This document shows positions 25,795 to 38,070 of a DNA stretch of 64,000 nt, piece after piece; positions within the stretch are counted from its first letter, which is position 1, and each line of letters starts with the position of its first letter. The position numbers and the translations under genes are program-made. The DNA comes from Pegea sp. RAD2-039. Lineage: Eukaryota; Chordata; Thaliacea; Salpida; Salpidae. The stretch lies in assembly GCA_034620365.1 (NCBI GenBank), contig JAQGEQ010000270.1, positions 1,350,081 to 1,414,080 of the forward strand, given 5' to 3'. The notes under the pieces are model-generated. The model made no database searches. It saw only the letters and a program-made list of their open reading frames with translations, and had not been told where the DNA came from.

Positions 25795-28359
25795 ATGGTG
25801 GCGGAAATGTACAATCACAGTCATGATTCAACTTTTATGCAGTCGACGAATTTCTGTGTGGATTTCTTCTCCGTTGTCACTGATGAAAGTAACTGGCAGT
25901 AACTACATTTAACTACTTACTATTGTCACATGCGGTGCTAAAGAGCAGAAGTCAGAACTTGATGAAAATCAGATGATTTAAACTGAAATTGTAGTTTATT
26001 TGATTTAATTTATAGATTTGCGAAATTATCCTTAAATCTCATTTAATCATTTGTCTTTACAATTTAATTGAGTTTTGAGTTTGTATGACGTAGTCATTGA
26101 AATAAAAATACTTTTATTTATTAAGTACAAGTAAACTTACATGAAAGCATTTATTATTTCTAATAACATTAATAAATTACAAAAGAAGTTATTTAAAAAT
26201 GGATGCAGAAAATTGGGGGATTATAATCAATTATTTATATTCGACTTTCGTAATACTAAGTTATGTTCTTTTGTTTGTGAAATGACGTCAATATGAATGA
26301 AATTGCAGAAAAACTATCTGAAGAAGTTGTTTCAAATATTGCATCATTTAGAAAAGATTTGAGTAAATAAAGTCTTACTTTTGTTGTAATCCAATCATAA
26401 ATTAACTCACGTATTTTTACTTCCAAAATGTAGCGTATAATTTGATACAAAGTAATTAAAAAATTTTAACTTTATGAAGAAATTGTTTTTTCATTTCTTT
26501 AATTTTGCAACTATTTGTTTCTATAAAATTTGCAAAAAAGTTTAGGAAACTCATGAATAACAATATATTCAAAATTATTGTTGTTAAAACTGGCTTTTGT
26601 GTTTCTTTTTGAATTACAAGGCTTTGTTCAAGCTTTATTTGCATTTATCTTGTACGTCTAATAAAAACATTTTAGATTTTACAACATTGTTTATTTTAAA
26701 GCATTCTTTATATATTTTAGCTACTTTTACACCAAATTCTTTGTTTCCAATTCAAATTTTCATTTTGAAATAGATTTTTGCAAAACAAAACCAATAAGAT
26801 TTTATTTACAGAAATTATGAAAAAAATGAACCATTTTTATCAATTATTTAGTCAAAAATCGACATTTTTGTAAGCATTTAATAAGTAAGCATTAAGTTGT
26901 GTATCTATTTAACCTCTTTATCCAACAGTATAGATTTCTAATATAAAGGGATGTTTATATCTAACCATTTGACTACTATCTCCCAGTTAATCTGACTTTC
27001 AAAATCGCTAATAAAATTGTTTAAGGTTACTCCTTTTAAATTATATTATTGTCCTCCTACCTCACATTTCGTCTTCTTATTCTATATAAACGTAAGACTA
27101 AACAGAATATTTTTAAAGAAACGCTTTCATTTGTTTACTTCAAGTTTGAATTTTGATACTAATGCAAAAAAATTGAAATATATTTTAAGCTGTAATCGTC
27201 TGTTAAATACACAGAAAGGTTACACAGAATGCTTCGGTAACTCTGAGTCGAGTTTTGCATTGAACAAATATATTGTGATGGAATTTTAGCTTTATAGAAT
27301 CAGTTACTTAAATCTTAAAGTTTCTTGATTGCTGTTCAAGTTTTATGCTTAATGATTAATAGTGTTTAGAACTTGTCTGCTTTTCAAAAGTTGAGTTAAG
27401 CAGTATGTATGTTTTTAGAAAATCAAAATTAAAGTCTGATGCTTAAGCAGTCAACCGACTAGAACTCTTGAACATTATATTTCCATTATGTTTCCATTAC
27501 TTTGCTTTGAAAATACATTTTCTATAAAACTATCTATAAGTCAAAGTAAAAAGATTCCGTTATAAAGTTCAATGTTATGTAACATTACTTTATGTTTAAT
27601 TAGAAATGTTTTGCCATTCATCAGCTAAATTAGAATTGCTTTTTACTCCTATTATAATTATTTTAGTAATCACTTAAAAATTAAGTTTATTGAAATATTT
27701 TTGTTAATTCGTTCATCCTTGGAGCAAAATATTTTTCTGATTACCAATTTATGATTCAATGAATTTTTTTCCATTTTGACTATCTTTCATTGTTCTTTAT
27801 TTCAATTACTTTATTAATTACTCTTGAACTTATGATAATTTTGAAGCTGATTTATTTGGTAACTTATCTAAACAAAAATTATTATTATTTTCTTTTACTA
27901 ATTACTCCATAAACCTGAAAATGACTGAAAACATTAAAATTTGTTTTTACCTTTAAAATTTTATTTGTTAAATCTTACAAATTAGAAAATGATGTGTAAA
28001 CCGTTAACAATTTAAATCAAGAAGTTTACACAACTTTAGAAAAACTAAATTTTTCTAAATATTTACATATTAAACTTAGATGTAGTATAAAAACTGTTTT
28101 GCAGAACTTCAAGCATAATGAAAAAGCAATAAATTATATTTAGAAAATTTTATTTAAATGTAAAGTCATGTTTTACAAATGTTGTTGAATTAAAGTAATT
28201 AGCTTTAAAGTTGATTTTAGAGTAGGTGTTCCGCAGAGTTGGTCCAGCAAAGAAATGAAAACAAAATCTATCGAAGACAAAACTCCTAAAATACAAAAAG
28301 AACGAAAGACGAATCTTCAAAAACCTCCGTCTTACTCTACTTACGTTAATTGCAAATAA
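25795..28359 (+). CDS. Probable two-exon gene for an 80-residue lysine-rich-tailed protein, unrecognised
   Basis: Exon 1 is 25795-25898, starting at an ATG inside a G+C-richer island and ending at donor GTAACT in phase 2. Exon 2 is 28221-28359, starting after acceptor TTGATTTTAG and ending at TAA, with AATAAA overlapping the stop. The junction makes a Gln codon and keeps the frame, giving 80 residues. The N-terminal half (MVAEMYNHSHDSTF; FFSVVTDESN) is mixed. The C-terminal half is basic and hydrophilic (SSKEMKTKSIEDKTPKIQKE; KPPSYSTYV) and has clearly non-random codons. I do not recognise a family. Extra exons may exist in the 2.3-kb intron, though I found none convincing. The two exons are supported by splice sites, phase and poly(A) placement, not by homology. 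Confidence 0.4.
25899..28220 (+). other. Putative intron / AT-rich spacer
   Basis: No convincing exon or repeat recognised. Frames at 26256-26644 (minus) and 27017-27289 (plus) are phenylalanine/isoleucine/lysine-rich translations of AT-rich DNA without splice or domain support. Confidence 0.4.
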
Positions 28360-30061
28360 AATAAAAATTATCAAAACAAGTATTTATGTAAGCCACTGAG
28401 ATATTTGCAATTTAATGAGCTTTTACCTGGATTTTGCAGATCTTAAACTGATTGATACTGATTAAAAAGAAGCTAATATCTTTTTGTTTTGTCAAGAAAC
28501 TGTTTGATGAGTTTTGAGATATTCATTATGTAATCTGTTTTGGGTGAAGGACCTTTACCTTGAGTATCTTTACTCTGCTGAATACAATTTTAAAACTTAA
28601 AAAAGCAGATAATATTTTCATTATGATGAATGTTAAAAATTGTTCTTGAAATATTATAAATTAATTTTAAAGTATAAACATTAAAATTATTATTTGAATG
28701 ATTCACTTAAGCCATGTGAAAATCATAGATTAGAAAGGATGTATGATGATTGCTTACCAATGCTTTCTTTAGACAAGTTTTTTTATTTTTCCATACAAAC
28801 AGTTTTTATAAATTTACAAAAAAATTGAGCTAATTTAGTTTGAAGGAATACTTTCTAGGTGAAAAAATTTGAAGTGATGAAAAATTAATTCGTCTTCTTT
28901 GTACAATTTCGTGTTCTACATTTCCCAGTAGATTCTTTAACTATGTCCCTCCTTATCTTTTTTTAAAAAACGTTTTAAAATTTTCAAATCTCCAAAATCT
29001 TAAAGGTTTTAAAATAAATTGCTTGAGAATTGGATTCAATGAGTTTTAATAAAAGTGTAAAACTAAAAATATTATTTAATTAAAAGAAACTAAAAGAAAA
29101 AAAAATCTTTTTGTAATTGCAGAAAGTACTTAATATTTAGACAAACTTTCAAACAAATTTTACAATTTGAAGAGATAAAAGAGAAGAATTTTAGTTATTC
29201 ACTTACAGCTGAATACATTGAGAAAGGTTCTCCTTACTTTGATAGTACACTCATATTGCAGCTGATAAAATAGATTTACTGGCGATAAGGAAGAGAGTTG
29301 ATCTATTTTGCCTTCAAGACTTCTACAGCTTTATAGTTAAATTTTTGTTTATATAACAAAATTAGTTATAAAAAAGCATAAAATAATTTTTTGGTGCAAA
29401 ATCTATATTTTCTTTCGTTTTATCTCATACTTCAAAGAGAAAATATAAGAGTCGTTCTACTTGAGTGCACAGCCAGAGGGGTTCTAGTCTTTCGTGATAA
29501 AACTTTTTCTGGATATTTATTGTAGATTATGTAAAAGTATAAGTAAAATAAAGTTTAAAATAAAACAAGGAAGTTTTCTGTTTATATTAAGATCTAGTTT
29601 ATATATATTATAAAACTAAACAACCGTATTTCTTGTGATACTTAAATCAATAAATGTTTAAAAATCAAGTTAAAGTTTTATTTATTCGATGTTTAATTTC
29701 AATCTAAGGTTCAGAAAACATTGAATGATTGGAAATTGTTGGTGAGAATTTAAAAACTTTATTAAAAACAGATAAGTCAAATAAAAAATGTTATTACTCA
29801 AATATAGCTAACCACCTATTCGAAAAAGTTATAGTCTTTAAAAGCTCATAGCAAAAAAACTTTGCAGTGAAGACAAATAGAAGTAAAAAAATATATTTAA
29901 TTAAATGAATAGAAATGTTGAGTGATACAAAATCCATTTAAAAACATCTCACAATTGCATGTAAATAAGTCATCATCTTCTTCATATCGCACTTAAAGCG
30001 ATAATTCTAATATGGATCATCACATTTCAATGTCTTTTTTATGTATCAGTATCATACAACA
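28360..30061. other. Spacer with one exon-like stretch at 29124-29276
   Basis: Mostly AT-rich. At about 29124, after TTGTAATTGCAG, a plus-strand frame stays open for about 50 codons to a TAG at 29276. It reads sensibly in places (SLTAEYIEKGSPYFDS) but has no partner exon that I can place. I cannot separate a real terminal exon from chance. Confidence 0.25.
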
Positions 30062-30373
30062 TCATATGAGGCGTTCTGGTTTCGGAACCTGGATAACGTT
30101 GATCATATCATTCATCCCAACTCCTCCTTTTTCTTCATTAGTTGTTGGACTGTATTTCCCTTCGAAAGCGCGTTTTCGCTGAACTTTTTTGACGCAATAA
30201 ATGATGAAAATAATTGCCAATATCAGCAAAACCGCTCCACCAGCTATAACTCCTATAATCCAAGGTTCAAGTCCGTTTGAATTAAGTCCATCAGCTAACG
30301 TCGTGTTTTCATCCAACATGACGAACCAATGAAATTGATCAGCCACAAATTGCTTATGAAACTTGAAAAAACT
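30062..30373 (-). CDS. Crumbs-family C-terminal exon: membrane span, FERM-binding motif, ERLI PDZ ligand
   Basis: Apical polarity transmembrane protein of the Crumbs family. The exon starts after acceptor ATTTTCAG (minus, 30375-30374) and runs to TGA, 103 codons. A short extracellular part has one N-glycosylation site (ENTTL). Then comes a single hydrophobic span (IIGVIAGGAVLLILAIIFII), then a tail of about 44 residues with RKRAFEGKYSP matching the FERM-binding juxtamembrane motif and the exact terminal ERLI that binds the Pals1/Stardust PDZ domain. The extracellular stretch has no EGF or LamG repeat. It resembles short CRB3-type proteins, but it could also be the last exon of a long crumbs gene with its other exons to the right. 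No ATG precedes residue 19 of the exon, so an upstream exon with a start or signal peptide is expected. Confidence 0.88.
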   Translation of the reverse strand, partial: SFFKFHKQFVADQFHWFVMLDENTTLADGLNSNGLEPWIIGVIAGGAVLLILAIIFIIYCVKKVQRKRAFEGKYSPTTNEEKGGVGMNDMINVIQVPKPERLI

Positions 30374-33229
30374 CTGAAAATTTCCAGGTTTAAAATTATT
30401 TTAATTATAATCTGTACATAACAACTTCAACTTATTATTTTTAAAACAATTTAAAAAATTTCATTTTTAGATAAAGTAAAAACTGTTTTCATGAACTTAG
30501 TATTAATAACTATAGAAATTTATGTTAAAAAAAAATATTTCTTTTGTCACAGAAAGTTTTCTTTTCTTAAAAAATATAATTCAATCTACAAAAGATTAGA
30601 AATAAATCCATAAACAAGTTTTTCTACAATTTTTGTTTCAGTTTTTCTAAAATTTAGTTCCTTAAAAAAGAGGAGAAAAATATAATCTCAAATTAAAGAG
30701 AACTTTTTGAAACAAAAAAGATTCACAAACAACTTTAAATAGCTGAGCAATTTACAAAATCTCTTTCTCTAACTTAAACTTGAAAGTTGTACTTGATTGC
30801 CTTACCATACAATGAAATATCACAAAAGTTTTCATATGAAAGTCATTAAATTATTTGCCTGGGGTAAAATTATTATCTACTGTAAATACAAATTAATAGC
30901 TGTTACAAAGTTAAAAAAAAAACGAAGTATAAGGTTTAGTCTAATTACTATTTACAGTAAACTTAAAAATTCCTACAGCAAATTTAAAGTATACAAATAA
31001 CACTTGCTCAAGAATAACATTGAAAAATCGCTCTAATACTAATTTTTTCTTCATAGTTTGTTTCTTCAGTTTATAAAAGTTTTCTTGTAAGAGATTTTAA
31101 CTGGTTGATTTTTCTAGTTACATACTATTCACAACTCGGTATAATATGCATTTAATTTGTTTAGCATCTTTTGTAAAAAATTAACAACATAAATAAAAAA
31201 CAGCAAGTTTTATTCATCATTTAAGTTTGAATAGTTTTTGAAACAGTAACTAAGAACCACAATGAGACAACAGTCACATAACTGCTTGAAAAGTGTCTAC
31301 ACTGTACTGAGAAAAAATGTTTCATTAAAATCTTTGATATCTTGGTTAAACTCTCCGAGTGAAGATGAATCATATGATCTACTACAAGAACAAAAGTAAA
31401 ATATTTTTGTTGAATGCAATCAAAATTAATTTAAATCTATTCAAAATTTATTTTTTAGTAGCTATTTTCTTGTAAACTTTTTAAACAAATTCAACCACTA
31501 AAATGTTGAATGTAAATAGAAAAATGTAAAAATTAACAAATCGTAAAATATATTTTGAGCGATTTCAAAGTCAGAATAATTATATATCAAATAGTTTACT
31601 GGTTAAACACCTCTTTTAGAAGTAGCAATGTAATTTTACTCATTCTTCTTAGACATATATCTGATGTTAAAAATCAAACAATTTGTTAATATGAGTTTCA
31701 GAATATTCAAAACATGACGTTTAAATATAAGTAGCTGAAATTCAAATTACTCATAAAAATTAAGAGCCTTAGATAAGTAAGGTGAAAAATTCGATTCATA
31801 TTTATATGAAACAAATTGCGACATTATTTGATAAAATATTATAAAAACTTTTTAAATAAAGATCTTATGATACATTGCAAAACATCAAATATAACCTTAC
31901 ATAGTTCATAAAATAATCTTGAACAAATAACATGTGCACATGCTAAAGTGAACCTAGTGAAAGGTTAAGAGCTAAATAATAGGTTGTATGTTTTCAAGTG
32001 CTCTTGTTAAAACAAATGAATTAAAGTTTCTGCACATTGTCATTCACACCAAGCATTCTTAAGTCTACAAACTACCTAGAACTTCGCCTATTTTATAAAA
32101 ATATAAAGCAATGAAATAAATAATTTATTCAAAGAACAATTAGATTGATGAAGGTTCACCAATATGCTTTCTCAAAGTTATTAGAAAAACTGCTTTTTAT
32201 CTCATTTGAGACAGCTACAAACCTAAAGCTTGCTTTGTGCTTTACCAAATTCTTTTTTAAACATTAGTTTTAAATTAAACAAAAAGTTAAATCAAAGTGA
32301 AATAATTGGTAATTGACTGAAGAAACTTCCTAAAAAACTGGTAAAAATTAGATAACTTCATAATTTCTTACTTTAGGTATCATAAACAATCAAACGTTGA
32401 TTAAGATCAAAGTTTATAGAAAATAAATGAACTAAAACAGTTGATTTGAAGTAAGTCTTTTGAAAAATAATTGCTAAAAACTTAATTTTGCTTACAAACA
32501 ACCTGTTTTGCTCTGAAATATTTCCTTGAAGGCTCTTTTTTACAAAATACATAAAAGAACTGATTTACTAAGTGATAATCACATAAAAATCTATTTTAGG
32601 ATATTACTTTGAGTAAACTTTGAATTATAGTCACTTAAAACAAATATCCCTTTCATTATTCGATAGCAAAGTACATAAGTATCTAAAAATTATTTTAAAT
32701 AAATAATAAAAAATATTAATGTTTTTACAGAAAATATTTATGCACAAGCTAATTTTTTAGTTTGAATATTAAATGTAAATTTTAACATTTTTAATTTGTT
32801 TTTACAAAAACTGTCAATACTTAAAACAAATTTCAGTTAAACTTCACTTAGAAAAGTAAACACAAAAATATTTTGTCTTAAAACTGTTAAAAACAAAACT
32901 AGATATTCCATTGTTATTCAGTTTGAAGTTAATAACAAAAAAAACTTACTTCACTAGCCTAATCCAACATGTTCTGACTGTAAAGTTAATATTTAACTGA
33001 ATATAATTCAACATCATTTAAGATGGTTTACATCATTTCTAAGTATTTTCCTTTTTTTGAAGACTGTAAACCAATGTAAAAGATACAAAAACACTACACC
33101 TCTTTGTTAAAACAATATTTACAAAATCGCTTAAAAACAAGCAACAAACTTTAGCTGACATCAAAAACTCTCAACTGTCATTAAACAATACTTAAATTTT
33201 TAACCTAAACCATTTAAACTGAAATGATT
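30374..33229 (-). other. Probable intron of the Crumbs-family gene; AT-rich
   Basis: I looked for cysteine-rich EGF-like exons on the minus strand and saw none. No repeat or RNA gene is recognised. Confidence 0.35.
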
Positions 33230-33420
33230 GAGGTTACTGGCTGGGTAACAAGAGCTTCGGTTTCAGTTACGCTTGACTGACGGCAACTTGAGCGTGTTTC
33301 ACCCACGCCTGACGGAGCACGAAATATTCGTGAAACATTTATCTTCCTCTCACTTCCCGGTGTAAAGAAGGTTTGAATGATGACAACGAAGAAATGACTG
33401 AAAACGAGAGACGACTGATA
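33230..33420 (-). promoter_or_regulatory. G+C-rich island, candidate promoter / first exon of the Crumbs-family gene
   Basis: About 190 bases stand out sharply from AT-rich surroundings (CACCCACGCCTGACGGAGC within it). On the minus strand a short frame from an ATG near 33344 reads MFHEYFVLRQAW and meets a GTGAAA donor in phase 0, which could splice to the Crumbs exon. It lacks a signal peptide, so a 5' UTR or promoter is equally likely. Confidence 0.3.
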
Positions 33421-34540
33421 AATTTAATTTTTTCTCTTTTTACTTCTCTTCTATTTTATATTTTTTCAAGCTTAGTGAAATTAACTTTTAATTTTTTTTG
33501 AATAATTCCATTTAATCTCTTTTATTTAGTTTTTTTTGATGAAAATTTTTATCAATTATTTTATAAGAAGTTTATTTTGTTTTTTTTGATCATTTTTAAT
33601 AAATGGATATTGTTAAACATTTTTCTATTAACAAACACTTGTAGTGTGTTATTTAGAAGCATTTTCCCCAAATACAAGTTCATCTTCTGAAAATTCCAAT
33701 AATTCTCTTCTAAGCTTGTGATTAGAAACAAAATTTAATCTAACCTTTAATCAAAAAGCTTTAAGTTTTATATAAGCTTAGACACTTTACAAATACTTAT
33801 AAACATTTATATTGTGATTACATTTATATATTTAAAGTTATTAAAAAACCACCTAAAACTTGTTTATATTTTGTAAACAAAAAAATCTAGATAAAACTAC
33901 AGATAGGTGTATTCTCTTATCTAATATTCCTAAATTTCCTAACTTAATGAATTAAAAAAAGCAGAAATCTTTTCTATGTGAACAACTCCTTATATGGAGT
34001 GAAGATTATTATGTTAGTTAATTAGTGAGTTTTTGGATTAATCAACATGAGTGAAAGATTTTAAATTAGAATGAGCTTCGAGTATTTTGGGAGTACCAAA
34101 AAACAATTATCAGAAATCTGATCTAGTTTCTACTAAGTATAGATTATTATTTCAATATTGAAACCCTTAGCAGCAAGCTACAAAGACTTTATTTTTTTGT
34201 AAATAATGCATACAAATTTTTTCCATAATTTTAAAATGTAAAAATCGTTGATATAAAGAAATAGTTAAAGTAAAAACAATATTTTAATAGATAATCGATT
34301 CTATAAAGGTAGTTAAACCTTTTTCACTCTAATAATTCAATTATTTAAATCACTGTTTGCTGCTTTGGAAACTTTGAGGTCCACTGTTTTAAACATTTAG
34401 GATTTTAATTTTGAAATGGCAGCATCTATATGTTTCAATTCTATGTTAAAATATTTTAAACTATCAAATATCTGCCGAAATAATTATCTAATAGTAGGCA
34501 ACCATTTTCGTTCTAACTTTTTCCTGCTTAAACTATAAGT
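33421..34540. other. AT-rich spacer
   Basis: Long T and A runs. No exon, repeat or RNA gene recognised. Confidence 0.5.
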
Positions 34541-34544
34541 TTAT

Positions 34545-34830
34545 ATTAGTCTTCGCAAGCACTGGTCTCCTCTAAGTTAAGTTTGTCAGCCCATTCCTGA
34601 TAATCTTGGTGCTTATTTCTTAACTATTGCTGCCAAGTCACGCAAGATCGTCCTTTGCCTGCTTCTAAACCATTTCTAGCTCTCAACAGATGATAATACC
34701 TTATACATGAGTTCTTGAGAAAATAATCTTACCATACTGCCGATAGCTTTCGGTAACTATTTATGTTTCCATACCCGCAAAGCAGAGTTAAGGCACCAAT
34801 GTTTTGAAAAATTCAGCTTTGAAACATAAT
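34545..34830 (-). pseudogene. Decayed coding-like fragment, unrecognised
   Basis: On the minus strand, short stretches in different frames read like protein: GALTLLCGYGNIN, SYRKLSAVW, YYHLLRARNGLEAGKGRSCV, then HQDYQEWADKLNLEETSACE followed by TAA. Several frameshifts and stops separate them. Composition is richer in G+C than the surroundings. It is most likely an old transposon or pseudogene remnant; I cannot assign a family. Confidence 0.3.
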
Positions 34831-35939
34831 GTGATGATAATAACTTTTTAAGAGAGATTTATTGTATTATAGAATTCATATGATAACTAGTAGCAAAACA
34901 ACAGTGATACCAAAAAAGTCCAGAAGCGGGAAGTTTTCTTCACCTATCTAAATAGCCACACGTTGACTGTGAGCTTTATAAGCCAGTCCATAAATCTACA
35001 AAAAAGTAATTTGATGTATCCAAGTTGAGACTGAAAAAATACTTTGATAATTCACCTGGTAAGAAATGTCTTGCTTTAGAGAACCTTACCAAAAGATCTT
35101 TTGATTTTTCAAAATTTTGTGCACTGAATAAAATAAATTCTATTTTTTATAAATGTAAGGGTGGCTGTTACTATAAAAGCTGATGTGATAATGGTAAATT
35201 AATCGATTATTTATTATTAGGTATTAAAGTAATTGCGGTGGAATAGATCTAAGACAATTTAAGCAAAATGAAGATTTAATTATTTGTTTTACTCTAGCAA
35301 TGTGAAAAGAAATTTGATTTATTATACTTATATCTCTGGTTCAAATTATTGTTAAGGCTCAAAAATTCAATAAAAAAACCAATTGAGTTGATTTAGTACA
35401 CTGGCTGAACAAAAATTTATTGGTCAGTAAACTCAAACAAAGCTTGTTTTTTAGATAAGTGTGGTACTTAATTCATTTATCTAACATACGGCTACAGATA
35501 ACAAATGGTACAGCGAACACAACACAATGTGATTGCAGAGAAGTAAAATAAAAAGTTTCGAATATGATAAGTCAACATACTTACTGTAATCGGCATTACT
35601 AATTTCAATAAAGCTCAATATAACGAATGATCATCATTACAATTGATTAAAATTATCAAAATTAACTTTATAGGCGAATCGTAGCCAGTTGCTTTGGTGC
35701 TATTGAAGCTAAGCTTAGTTTAAGCTTAGCAATGGTTAAGATAGTTTCATTTTGTTATGTCTAGTTGTAGATTGAAATAAAACTCTATTTGAATAAGTAT
35801 ATTTAGTTCGTTTTTTACCAGAATAAAGTTTTTTTTTTATATAAAAATATGGATCAAATGTTGAAACCAAGTAAAGCTGTCTGTAGACCCAAATATTTCG
35901 TTGGCATCCAGCAAGCAACTTTATTCGAACAAAACGTTT
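34831..35939. other. AT-rich spacer with a perfect hairpin
   Basis: It contains a perfect 9-bp inverted repeat, GCTAAGCTT (35708-35716) and AAGCTTAGC (35722-35730), with a 5-base loop. Nothing else is recognised. Confidence 0.45.
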
Positions 35940-38070
35940 ATCAATTACCTAAAACAGTTTGGGTCAAATTGAACTGATGAGATAAAATTAGCAGCTCCTG
36001 TTAACTGTTCAACCGAAAACGTTTATCAGTACTTTAAGAGCTGTCAGACTTATGTAGAAGCTGAAGCGACGCTGGAACGGTTGTATATAAAGAAACCAAA
36101 TGAAGTTTTTGTGCTTCATTTACTACAAACTGAGAAGCAGAAGTCAAGTCAACCTATAAAAGACATTCGATGCAAGTTGGTAGGTCTAGACAAGAACTAT
36201 GATTTTAAGAGTGTCACACAACAGAACACAAAGATGGCATGATCAGGGATTCATTTATAGATAGATTAGTCCCCTCAGATATAAGTCAATGATTGTTAGA
36301 ACGTGAAACTTTAACATTAGGGAGAAAGCCCTTAACAAAACGGTGACACTGGAGGATGACCTGCACAACTAGAAACAAAAATCAGGGCTGCAGATCGGTT
36401 GAAACTGCAAGAGAAGCAGTGAATTCAATGAAAATCAAAGAGGAGGACCAAGCAGAAGCGACAGTAGCGACCACAAAAGGAGTTTGTGTAAAATGTGGAA
36501 GTAGCAAAATTCATGATCTTAAAAGATGCTGAGCTGGTTTGAGCATATATTTCAAATGTGGAAATAAGAGTTGAACACTATAGTTGAACCTGTTATCTTC
36601 AGAAGAGGTCTTCGAAGAAACAATTACGAAGGCAATGAATGGAGAGAGCCGCAATGACTAGCCAAGGGTACAACGTACCGGGGATTGTTTGATTTTTTAA
36701 CCAATTGAACCATGTGATGGTAGATGTCTCTATTCCGGGTAAGATATTTTAGGCTATAATTGATATTCATAAAGCTCAAAATAAATTTAAAGTAAAGATG
36801 GATCAGTCATCAAAAATTTGCAGAATAAATAAATTTTGCAAAGTCAACCTCCATCTATTAATGAAATAGTACAGAAAATGTTTGTCATATAGGGCCTCGG
36901 TGTAGAGATGGTAAGGAACTGAAAGGAACTTGCTTAAAACTCACAAGAAGGTTGTGTTTGAGTTAGGAGGTCCAAAAAAGGATTTAGTGGTACACACTAA
37001 AGATGAAAAGAGAAAAAAACACAAAGTTGTCATGCCAAATGTTTTAGATGTGGACAGAGAGGACATTATAGTTATTGATGTGATGTTCAAATTGAGTTAC
37101 CTACGAAGCAGCCGCACAGGAAAAGCAATAAGAGAAGAGCTGCGATGACAGCCAAGACCAGAACTACGTATTTGTGCGCGACTCAACTTAATTAAAGAGC
37201 ATCTGGTTCGTTTATTCAATACAAAAATCTTCAGTAAAAAAATTCTGTTAGATTCCAGATCTAAAGTTTGTCGGAGAACCAAAAATGACCTTAAACGACC
37301 TGGATATGGAGTTGAAGAACTTTGTTTCCGAGGTTATTACGTAGGAAGAGAGCAAATAGGGCCTGATGCTGAGAGCTTGAAATTTCTGAGAGATTTGGAG
37401 CTCCTTACAAATCTAAGTTGTTGCAGAGTGCACAGGAAGTTTTTTGGCTTATCAAGATCAGTTTGCAAATTTCTGGATAAAGTCTATCAATTCTGTATCA
37501 GAGGAGAGAGAGGCGGCAAGTTTGATATGAAATGGGAACCACGATGGGTATAGACTTGACGAAGCCACAAGAGAGCTTCATACTATCATCCCAGAAGAAG
37601 AAACGTTAGATCTTCATTTTTTTAGAGATAGATTGAACGAAGCAAGAAGAAAGATAGTGTAAAGAAGGTTGAACTGTAGGAGGATATCCCGTGTATGCGC
37701 AAATCCGCTATCCTGATGAAAGTAAATCCAATCTTTCTTTGAGGGATCTACCCAGATATCCTAATCTGATGAACATGACTTTGATGTTCTTACAGGACGG
37801 GTTAATAAAGAGGATAGTCCCCGACGGTTTCACCATGTGATATAAGGGGGAACCCCGTTGACAACATCATGACTAGAAAGGAAGAAGATAGGAACGAATC
37901 TGGTGTGCAGATTTCCAATCACAAAATGACGACGAGTTTTGATAATTTGGGTACCAACAGTGCTAAAGTCAGAACAAAGAGCGGGAAAACGGAGGCTTGG
38001 CGGCACACCAGATCATTTAAAGTTCTACCTCCAAAGCGCTACGCTGAGCCTAATTGTCGTTGTTGTTAGT
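35940..38070 (+). mobile_element. Degraded Ty3/gypsy-type retrotransposon sequences (gag, RT and integrase-tail remnants)
   Basis: Remnants lie in order on plus, with many stops and shifts. About 36040-36330 is Gag (TYVEAEATLERLYI; NEVFVLHLLQTEKQ; then MIRDSFIDRLVPSDISQ), typical of gypsy-group Gag proteins. About 36490-36600 is a first zinc knuckle with KCG and IHDLKRC; a second, CFRCGQRGHYSY, is read near 37040-37075. About 37310-37490 is the end of reverse transcriptase and its connection (CFRGYYVGREQIGPDAESL; FLRDLELLTNLS). About 38020-38050 reads PPKRYAEP, as in integrase C-terminal tails. No long terminal repeats were recognised. The two different knuckles suggest a nest of two elements. 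G+C content is higher than the neighbours. Non-functional. Confidence 0.75.

Noticed and set aside
28150-28374. 74-codon minus frame
   Set aside because: It is antisense to the better supported plus-strand exon at 28221-28359; the F/R-rich text is the complement of lysine codons.
30344-30346. GTG as start of the Crumbs-family protein
   Set aside because: Not a plausible eukaryotic start. The frame continues upstream to a clear splice acceptor at 30374-30375.
35736-35918. 60-codon minus frame next to the gypsy remnant
   Set aside because: No match to any gypsy protein and no splice support; treated as chance.
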